Shown here one piece after another: positions 41,876 to 47,745 of a stretch of 47,745 nucleotides of DNA. Under the pieces are notes generated by a model that searched no databases, had not been told where the DNA came from, and worked only from the letters and a program-made list of their open reading frames with translations. Each line of letters opens with the position of its first letter. The first letter of the stretch is position 1. The DNA is from Caulobacter sp. GTDB taxonomy: Bacteria > Pseudomonadota > Alphaproteobacteria > Caulobacterales > Caulobacteraceae. The stretch covers positions 1-47,745 of the forward strand of contig JAUSPV010000156.1 of assembly GCA_030652755.1 (NCBI GenBank), written 5' to 3'. The translations under genes and the position numbers were made by a program.

Positions 41876-42873
41876 CCCGGCGCATTGTCTTTGTCACCGG
41901 CGGCGCCGGCTTCATCGGCTCCAACATCGTCGCCAGGCTGGCCGAGGATCCGTCGCTGGACCTGGTGGTCTGCGACTGGCTGGAGACGGCCGAGCTCGGC
42001 AAGTGGAAGAATCTGGCCAAGCACCCGATCGGCGATTTCGTGCCGCCCGAGCAGATGTTCGAGTGGCTGGAGAAGCGCTGGCAGGACGTCCAGACGGTCA
42101 TCCACATGGGCGCCATCAGCTCGACCACCGAGCCGGACGCCGACAAGATCGTCCAGACCAACTTCTGCCTGTCGCGCGACCTCTATCGCTGGTGCACCGA
42201 CCGCCAGCGTCGGTTCATCTACGCCTCCTCGGCGGCGACCTACGGCGACGGCTCGCAGGGCTTCGATGACCGCGACGACGTCGACAGCCTCAAGGCGCTG
42301 CGGCCGCTGAACACCTACGGCTGGTCCAAGGCGATGTTCGACGTGTTCGCGGCCCGCCAGGCCGCCCGGGACTACGCGCCGCCGCAGTGGGCGGGGCTGA
42401 AGTTCTTCAACGTCTATGGCCCCAACGAGGAGCACAAGGCGTCGATGAAGTCGGTCGCCTCGCAGATCTGGCCCAAGGTGAAGGCCGGCCATCAGGTGCA
42501 GCTCTTCAAGTCGCACAACCCGGACTACGCCGATGGCGGCCAGCTGCGCGACTTCGTCTACGTTCGCGACGTCGCCGATGTCGTCGACTGGCTGCACCAG
42601 ACCGAGTCCGTGAACGGCATCTACAATCTGGGTTCGGGCAAGGCCCGCTCGTTCAAGGACATGGCCGAGACGGTCTTCAAGGCCGCCGGCCGCGCGCCGG
42701 ACATCGACTACACGCCCATGCCGCCGGCCATCCGCGACAAGTACCAGTACTTCACGGAGGCCAGGATGGATCGCCTGCGCGAGGCCGGCTATCCGGGCCA
42801 GATGACCACGCTCGAGGACGGCGTCACCGAGTATGTCCAGAAGTACCTGGGCGCGGCGGATCCCTATCGCTGA
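41872..42873 (+). CDS. hldD: ADP-L-glycero-D-manno-heptose 6-epimerase
   Basis: Makes the activated heptose of the LPS inner core. The 333-residue short-chain dehydrogenase-like protein has FVTGGAGFIGSNIVARL at its N-terminus, IHMGAISSTTEPDADKI, the catalytic YGWSK, and FFNVYGPNEEHKASMKSVASQI, all typical of HldD (RfaD). The start is the ATG overlapping the acyltransferase stop; the longer in-frame extension is not coding. Confidence 0.94.
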   Translation: MTRRIVFVTGGAGFIGSNIVARLAEDPSLDLVVCDWLETAELGKWKNLAKHPIGDFVPPEQMFEWLEKRWQDVQTVIHMGAISSTTEPDADKIVQTNFCLSRDLYRWCTDRQRRFIYASSAATYGDGSQGFDDRDDVDSLKALRPLNTYGWSKAMFDVFAARQAARDYAPPQWAGLKFFNVYGPNEEHKASMKSVASQIWPKVKAGHQVQLFKSHNPDYADGGQLRDFVYVRDVADVVDWLHQTESVNGIYNLGSGKARSFKDMAETVFKAAGRAPDIDYTPMPPAIRDKYQYFTEARMDRLREAGYPGQMTTLEDGVTEYVQKYLGAADPYR

Positions 42874-42880
42874 TGGGTCG

Positions 42881-42899
42881 CCCCGGGCTTGCTCCGGGG
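42881..42899 (+). terminator. GC hairpin after hldD
   Basis: CCCCGG at 42881-42886 pairs with CCGGGG at 42894-42899 around a 7-base loop, 8 bases after the hldD stop. No T run follows, so termination may need Rho. This motif is also a common short intergenic repeat in alphaproteobacteria. Confidence 0.45.
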
Positions 42900-42963
42900 G
42901 AACCAGGCCGGGCGGTGCAACGGGATGCAGACGCGCTTTGCGACCTCGTGTAACCATCTGCGC

Positions 42964-44136
42964 ATGTGGGGTTTGAAGGGCTTCAAGCGCTGGGTCTTTC
43001 TGGGGGCGGTCGTCACGGTCGTCGTCCTGCTGGCGGCGGCGTGGCTGATGCGGGTGGAGATCATCCGCACGACGCTCGACCCACGCGTCCCGTTCCAGAC
43101 CTACAAGCCGCCGGCCGCGCCGGACTATGCCGAGGCGCGAGCCTGGGCGCTGCTGCCCGGAAAGCCCGCGGAACAGACCTTGCCGGCGGACGTGTTCTTC
43201 ATCGGCCCGACCACCTATGACGGCGGGGAACACTGGAACGCGCCCTGGCATGACGAGGAGGCCTTGCGGCTGACGCGCCGGGTGATGCTGCCCAACTACG
43301 CCGGCCCGTTCGCCCGGGTGGGCCGCGTTTTCGCCCCGCACTACCGCCAGGCCAGCCTGTACTCCCACCTGAACCTGCGCGAGGACGCCCGCCGCGCGCG
43401 CCGGTTCGCCTACGCCGACGTGCTGGCGGCTTTCCGCGTCTGGCGGCGGACCCAGGACGCCGGTCGTCCCCTCGTGGTCGTGGGCGTGGAGCAGGGCGGC
43501 CTGCTGGCTGACAGGCTGGTTCGCGAGGAGATCGCGCCCGATCGCGACCTGCTTGCGCGCCTGGCCGGCGTCTATCTGATCGAGACTGTCGTTCCCGCGG
43601 AGGCTTACGGCGAGAGCGCCACGATCCCCGCCTGCTGGATGCGCGCGCAGGCGCGTTGCGCCGTCGCCTGGGCGACGCCGCGCGAGCGCAGCGCCCGCGA
43701 GATGCTGAAGCGGTCTCTGGTCTGGGATGACCGTGGGTTCCTCGTCGAGCTCGGGGAACGGCCGGCGCTGTGCGTCAACCCGCTGCTGGGCGCGCGCAGC
43801 GACGCCCCGGCGCCCGACAAGGACAATCTTGGCGCCGCCGTGGCCACGGGCTTCGAGTGGAACGAGCGTCCGGCCTTCCTGCAGAGGCAGGTCGCCGCCC
43901 GCTGCGTCGAGGGGGTTCTGGACGTCAGCAGACCCAGGTCGCAGGTGTTCAAGCCCGCGCGAAGCTGGGCCGACAGGCTGAAGGTCCCGCCCTACAACCT
44001 GTTCTATCTCGACCTCGAGGTCGACGCCCAGGCGAGGGTGTCGGCGCTGATCGGTCGCGACGCCTATCCGAAGGCCGCGCCGCCGATCGAGACCTCGATA
44101 CAGGTGCGCCCCTCGCCGGTGAACCGGATCGACTGA
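42964..44136 (+). CDS. DUF3089 family membrane-anchored protein
   Basis: A 390-residue protein with a basic start, one membrane helix (WVFLGAVVTVVVLLAAAWLM) and a long soluble domain presumably in the periplasm. The domain matches DUF3089, an alpha/beta-hydrolase-like family: ADVFFIGPTTYDGGEHWNAPWHDEEA and ASLYSHLNL at the start. At the nucleophile elbow the sequence is VVGVEQGGLLADRL, with Glu where a hydrolase would have Ser, so it may not be an active hydrolase. The ATG at 42964 is preferred over 42889, which adds a non-conserved tail before the helix. Confidence 0.8.
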   Translation: MWGLKGFKRWVFLGAVVTVVVLLAAAWLMRVEIIRTTLDPRVPFQTYKPPAAPDYAEARAWALLPGKPAEQTLPADVFFIGPTTYDGGEHWNAPWHDEEALRLTRRVMLPNYAGPFARVGRVFAPHYRQASLYSHLNLREDARRARRFAYADVLAAFRVWRRTQDAGRPLVVVGVEQGGLLADRLVREEIAPDRDLLARLAGVYLIETVVPAEAYGESATIPACWMRAQARCAVAWATPRERSAREMLKRSLVWDDRGFLVELGERPALCVNPLLGARSDAPAPDKDNLGAAVATGFEWNERPAFLQRQVAARCVEGVLDVSRPRSQVFKPARSWADRLKVPPYNLFYLDLEVDAQARVSALIGRDAYPKAAPPIETSIQVRPSPVNRID

Positions 44137-44150
44137 GCGCTCGCGCGGCC

Positions 44151-44519
44151 TCAGCCGGCCAGCGTCCTGAGCCCGGCGTAGTTCGGCTGGTCGATGCGGA
44201 CCTGGTCGATGATGCTGGCCTTCATGTGAGCCATCACCGCCGGGTCAAAGGCGTCGATCGAGCCGTCCTGGATGCCGTCGCAGAGGGCGGCGTTGAGCTG
44301 GGCGAAGTCGCCATCGCGGCCGAGGATGGCCTTCAGGCGCTCGACCGCGACATCTTCCGCTGACGGGCCCTGCTCGATCTCGCGGCGGACGGCGGCCAGG
44401 GCGTTGACGGCGACGCGGCACAGGAAGGCGTCGCGATCCTTCAGCTGCGGCGCGGCGCGCTCCTCGATGAAGCGGATCACCGAGTCGATGAGCTCGGGGG
44501 CGGTGGGATGGGTGATCAT
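44151..44519 (-). CDS. DUF6285 family protein
   Basis: A 122-residue helical protein starting MITHPTAPELIDSVIRFIEE, with RDAFLCRVAVNALAAVRREIEQGP and a C-terminal DQVRIDQPNYAGL. This matches the DUF6285 family, which typically sits beside an aminoglycoside-phosphotransferase-like kinase, as here. The function is unknown; the pairing suggests a partner of that kinase. The ATG overlaps the kinase stop by 4 bases. Confidence 0.78.
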   Translation of the reverse strand: MITHPTAPELIDSVIRFIEERAAPQLKDRDAFLCRVAVNALAAVRREIEQGPSAEDVAVERLKAILGRDGDFAQLNAALCDGIQDGSIDAFDPAVMAHMKASIIDQVRIDQPNYAGLRTLAG

Positions 44520-45490
44520 GCGGCCTGCTCCAGCAACGCCATCAGGTCGATCTCGCACTCCGACGTCCGCCGGCCGATCATCGCCCGCTCGACCGAGGGA
44601 TCGGTTCCGTTGGCGAAGGAGGCGTACATGCCCTCGCACATGACGCCCCACTTCAGCGAGCCGAGCATCTGCCAGTAGAGGACCCGCTCCAGCGGGATCG
44701 GGGTTCCGCCAGCCGCCTCGTAGCCGGCCAGCAGGTCGGCGTAGTCGCCAAAGCCGCCCACGGGCTTGCCGCCGCCGAACCGCCAGGACGCGGTGCAGAG
44801 CCAGCCCATGTCCTCGGCCGGGTCGCCGATGTGGACCAGCTCCCAATCCAGGATGGCGGCGACGCCAGCTTCCGGGTGGAACATGATGTTTCCATTGCGG
44901 AAATCGCCATGCAGCATCACCGGCCGCTCCAGCGTGGGCGCGCGGTCCTTCAGGTACTTGAAGGCCGCTTCCAGGATCGGCCGGCGGGCGCCCAGCGTGC
45001 GGTAGACGGTCTCGTACTTCTCGAGTTCGTCCAGCGCGCTCGACCGCGCCAGCTCCGGCAGACCCTCGAGCGGGATGGCGTGGATCTTCGCCAGCGCCTC
45101 GCCGCACTGGAAGGCCAGCTTCGGGCGGACGGAGGCGAAGGCCTCGCCCTGGGCGATGCGCTTGCCCAGGGTTTCGCCCTCGACGGCCGACATGACATAG
45201 GCCTCGCCGATGTCGCTGCCCGGGGCGCTGACGTAGAGCACCTCCGGCACGGCGGCGCCCTGCAAGGTGGCGGCGCGGATCAGGGCGGCCTCGGTGGCCA
45301 GCGGATTGGCGTTGCCGGTCGGAGACCCCGCCCCGGCCGGCTTGCGGCGCAGGATCAGCGGGCGGCCCGTATCGAGGGCGAAGGCCCAGGTCTCCTGGCT
45401 GGCCCCGCCCGACAGGCGGCGCAGGCCGGTGACCGATTGCCCGCCCAGCTTCGGGGCGATGGCGTTCAAGGCTGTTTCGAGATCGCTCAT
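44516..45490 (-). CDS. Phosphotransferase family protein (ACAD10/APH-like kinase)
   Basis: A 324-residue kinase-fold protein of the APH superfamily. VTGLRRLSGGASQETWAFAL is the nucleotide-loop region. LHGDFRNGNIMFHPEAG is the Brenner-type catalytic loop with its aspartate, and AILDWELVHIGDPAEDMGWL the metal-binding aspartate. Homologues related to the kinase part of ACAD10 phosphorylate hydroxylated fatty-acid derivatives; an antibiotic-resistance role is not suggested by the context. It overlaps the DUF6285 gene. Confidence 0.87.
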   Translation of the reverse strand: MSDLETALNAIAPKLGGQSVTGLRRLSGGASQETWAFALDTGRPLILRRKPAGAGSPTGNANPLATEAALIRAATLQGAAVPEVLYVSAPGSDIGEAYVMSAVEGETLGKRIAQGEAFASVRPKLAFQCGEALAKIHAIPLEGLPELARSSALDELEKYETVYRTLGARRPILEAAFKYLKDRAPTLERPVMLHGDFRNGNIMFHPEAGVAAILDWELVHIGDPAEDMGWLCTASWRFGGGKPVGGFGDYADLLAGYEAAGGTPIPLERVLYWQMLGSLKWGVMCEGMYASFANGTDPSVERAMIGRRTSECEIDLMALLEQAA

Positions 45491-45509
45491 GACTCGCGAT
45501 TGGGACCCT

Positions 45510-47582
45510 TCACCCGGCGTCAGTCAAACCGGACGGCTTCCAGTCGAACAGTTCCTGCAGCACCCGGACCGCCTCGCCCCGGGGCGAGGTCAGCTTCGGA
45601 TCGCGCGCGAGGATCAGCCGGGCGTCGTCGGCGGCCGCGGCGATCATGCTCCTGTGGGCCACCGGATCGGCCAGTCTGTAGGCCGGAAAGCCGCTCTGCT
45701 TGAGCCCCAGCGGGTCGCCGCCGCCGCGCAGCTCCAGGTCCTTCTCGGCGATGACGAAGCCGTCGTCGGTCTTGCGCAGGATGTCCAGCCGCTGCTGCGC
45801 CGTCTCCGAGAGCGGCGGATCGTAGAGCAGCACGCAGGCGCTCTCCCGCCGGCCGCGCCCGACCCGGCCGCGCAGCTGGTGCAGCTGGGCCAGGCCGAAC
45901 CGCTCGGCCTGTTCGATGACCATGATGGTGGCGTTGGGCACATTGACCCCGACCTCGACCACCGTTGTCGCCACCAGCACCGGCAGGCGGCCGTCGGCGA
46001 ACTCGGCCATGACCGCGTCCTTCTCGGCCGGCGGCATCTGGCCGTGGACCAGCCCGACCTGGGCGCCCATCACCTTGCGCAGCGCCTCGGCCCGCTTCTC
46101 GGCGGCGGCGAGGTCGGCGAAGTCGCTCTCGCTGACCATCGGACAGATCCAGAAGGCCTGGGCCCCGTCCTTCACCGCCTGTTTCAGCCGCTCGACGATC
46201 TCGCCCATGCGCGGGGAGGGGACGGCGCGGGTGGCCACCGGCGTGCGGCCCGGCGGCTTCTCGTCGATGCGGCTGACGTCCAGATCGCCGAACACGGTCA
46301 GCTCCAGGGTGCGCGGGATCGGGGTGGCCGACATGGCCAGCAGGTGGGCGCTCTCGCCCTTGGCCTGCAGCCGCTTGCGCTCGTTGACGCCGAAGCGGTG
46401 CTGCTCGTCGATGATGGTGAGGCCGAGGTCTCGGAACTTCACCTCGTCCTGGAACAGCGCATGGGTGCCGACGGCGACCTGGGCCGTGCCGTCCATCAGC
46501 GCCATCAGCTTCTCGGCCCGCACGCCGCCCTTGTCGCGGCCGGTCAGCAGCAGCACGCGCAGGCCCTGGGCCTCCAGCGGCCCGGCGATGGTCTCGAAAT
46601 GCTGGCGGGCGAGGATCTCGGTCGGGGCCATCAGCGCCGACTGCAGATGCGCCTCGGCCGCGTCGGCGATGGCCAGCATGGCGACGATGGTCTTGCCGGC
46701 CCCGACATCGCCGTGCAGCAGCCGGCTCATCCGCTCGCCCGACTGCAGGTCGCCGCGCACCTCGGACAGGGCCCGGATCTGGGCGCCGGTCAGCTTCCAG
46801 GGCAGGGCGGCCTCGATGCGATCGGCCAGCTGTCCGGCCGCGATCACTGCGCCGGGATGCGAGCGCCGCGCCGCCTTGCGCTGGGCCAGGGCCAGCTGGT
46901 GGGCCAGAAGCTCGTCGAAGGCCAGCCGTCGCCGCGCCGGCGACAGCGGCGACAGGTCGGCCTCGGTCTGCGGGTTGTGATAGGCCTCCAGCGCCTCGCG
47001 CCACGCCGGAAAGCCCTCGCGCGCCAGCCAGGCCGGGTCCTGCCATTCGGGCAGCTCCGGCGCGCGGGTCAGCGCCTCGTGGGCCAGCTTGCGCACCGTG
47101 CGGGCCGGCAGGCCGGCGGTGGCGGGATAGACCGCCTCGATGGTCGGCACATCGTCGGCCTTCTCGATCGGCACGATGTAGTCCGGGTGCGCCATCTGGA
47201 TCTCGTTGCCCCAGCGCTCGATCTTACTGCTGACCACGCGGCGCGCGCCTATGGGGTGATGGCGCAGCAGGTGCTCGCCGTGGCCCTTGAACCAGATCAG
47301 GGTCAGGAAGGCCGTGCCGTCGAAGGCCCTGATCTTGTACGGCACATCCATGCGCGGCGGCTTGGTGTGCTGCTCGATGTCGACGATCAGGGTGTGGACC
47401 TGGCCGTCGATGACGCTGTCGACGGTCGTCGGCGTGCGGTGGATCAGCGACTGCGGCCCGAGGAAGGCCACGTCCCGCACCAACGGCCCGGCCAGCTTCT
47501 GCACCAACGGCTCCACCTTCGGCCCGACGCCCTTCAGCGTCGAGACAGGGGAGAACAGCGGAAACAGAATCTCGGGCCTCAT
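45510..47582 (-). CDS. recG: ATP-dependent DNA helicase RecG
   Basis: Remodels stalled replication forks and Holliday junctions. The 690-residue protein has the wedge/OB domain N-terminally (about residues 1-200). The helicase motifs follow: Walker A HGDVGAGKT (Lys297), DEQHRFGV, MSATPIPRTLELT, VATTVVEVGVNVPNAT and QLRGRVGRG. The length equals that of typical RecG (about 693). The ATG at 47582 is the only sensible start. It is 19 bases upstream of the kinase gene on the same strand. Confidence 0.97.
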   Translation of the reverse strand: MRPEILFPLFSPVSTLKGVGPKVEPLVQKLAGPLVRDVAFLGPQSLIHRTPTTVDSVIDGQVHTLIVDIEQHTKPPRMDVPYKIRAFDGTAFLTLIWFKGHGEHLLRHHPIGARRVVSSKIERWGNEIQMAHPDYIVPIEKADDVPTIEAVYPATAGLPARTVRKLAHEALTRAPELPEWQDPAWLAREGFPAWREALEAYHNPQTEADLSPLSPARRRLAFDELLAHQLALAQRKAARRSHPGAVIAAGQLADRIEAALPWKLTGAQIRALSEVRGDLQSGERMSRLLHGDVGAGKTIVAMLAIADAAEAHLQSALMAPTEILARQHFETIAGPLEAQGLRVLLLTGRDKGGVRAEKLMALMDGTAQVAVGTHALFQDEVKFRDLGLTIIDEQHRFGVNERKRLQAKGESAHLLAMSATPIPRTLELTVFGDLDVSRIDEKPPGRTPVATRAVPSPRMGEIVERLKQAVKDGAQAFWICPMVSESDFADLAAAEKRAEALRKVMGAQVGLVHGQMPPAEKDAVMAEFADGRLPVLVATTVVEVGVNVPNATIMVIEQAERFGLAQLHQLRGRVGRGRRESACVLLYDPPLSETAQQRLDILRKTDDGFVIAEKDLELRGGGDPLGLKQSGFPAYRLADPVAHRSMIAAAADDARLILARDPKLTSPRGEAVRVLQELFDWKPSGLTDAG

Positions 47583-47618
47583 TGGGGGAACATAGCGTGA
47601 TCCTGAGTCATTGCGTCA

Positions 47619-47745
47619 TTCGACACGCCGCGGAGTTCATCCTCGGGCGCGCGCTCCGCGCGACCCGGGGGCGCTGCTCAGGATGACTGAACAGGAAGGC
47701 TGCCCTCAATAGTCATGCTGAGCAGCGCCGCAGGCGCGTGTCGAA
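47619..47745. repeat. Dispersed intergenic palindromic repeat (family A, copy 2), cut by the window end
   Basis: The arm TTCGACACG at 47619-47627 is inverted as CGTGTCGAA at 47737-47745. Inner 16-base arms at 47673-47688 and 47711-47726 are inverted with one mismatch. The same themes occur in the copy at 9511-9614. A GC-rich insert (about 47640-47672) makes this copy longer. The sequence stops exactly inside the outer arm. Confidence 0.78.

Overview
The window is a chimera of two unrelated bacterial genomes. Positions 1 to about 6.3 kb carry an actinobacterial block in the order rluB-aroH-tyrA-cmk-plsC-like-der, followed by a cysteine-cluster protein and a methyltransferase on the other strand. 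From about 6.3 kb to the end the DNA is much more GC-rich and alphaproteobacterial. Caulobacteraceae (Caulobacter/Phenylobacterium-like) is suggested by ctaA, the hom-glpX-recJ order, a tandem cold-shock-domain protein, DUF2842, an NDUFS4-type complex I subunit, a class I PHA synthase and families of palindromic intergenic repeats. The switch lies inside a tRNA-Pro(GGG) gene whose two acceptor strands do not match each other, so the join is most likely an assembly artefact in sequence shared by both tRNA genes rather than biology.

Region by region. 0-6.1 kb: aromatic amino-acid synthesis (chorismate mutase, prephenate dehydrogenase), CMP kinase, a degenerate acyltransferase and the ribosome-assembly GTPase Der, mostly with 4-base overlaps. 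6.3-22.7 kb: core alphaproteobacterial genes, including haem A synthase, ribosomal proteins L13/S9 with promoter and terminator, argC, two GNAT acetyltransferases, PHA synthase, an aminotransferase overlapping homoserine dehydrogenase, fructose-1,6-bisphosphatase II, RecJ, cold-shock and DUF192 proteins, and tRNA-Glu, tRNA-Pro(TGG) and tRNA-Arg(TCT).

22.78-29.39 kb: a 6.6-kb integrated element in tRNA-Arg(TCT). It is bounded by a 15-bp direct repeat of the tRNA 3' end. It carries a tyrosine integrase, a small integrase-coupled protein, a Rep-like protein with degenerate HUH-type motifs, a PcfJ-like protein, a serine recombinase, two 38-bp tandem repeats and a type II restriction-modification pair whose nuclease belongs to the BglII/BstYI family. 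Four copies of one octamer sit near the two ends and look like integrase arm sites. This is the most novel part of the window.

29.4-47.7 kb: the chromosome resumes with a sulfur cluster (cysteine synthase-like, 3-mercaptopyruvate sulfurtransferase, cystathionine beta-lyase and a 50-residue protein). Next comes a light/membrane-stress cluster (Fe-S cryptochrome/photolyase, cyclopropane synthase, DUF1365, FAD oxidoreductase, class I photolyase), then LPS genes (two family 2 glycosyltransferases, a late acyltransferase, ADP-heptose epimerase), a DUF3089 protein, a DUF6285/phosphotransferase pair and RecG. The window ends inside a dispersed palindromic repeat. No stretch longer than 300 bases lacks a gene.
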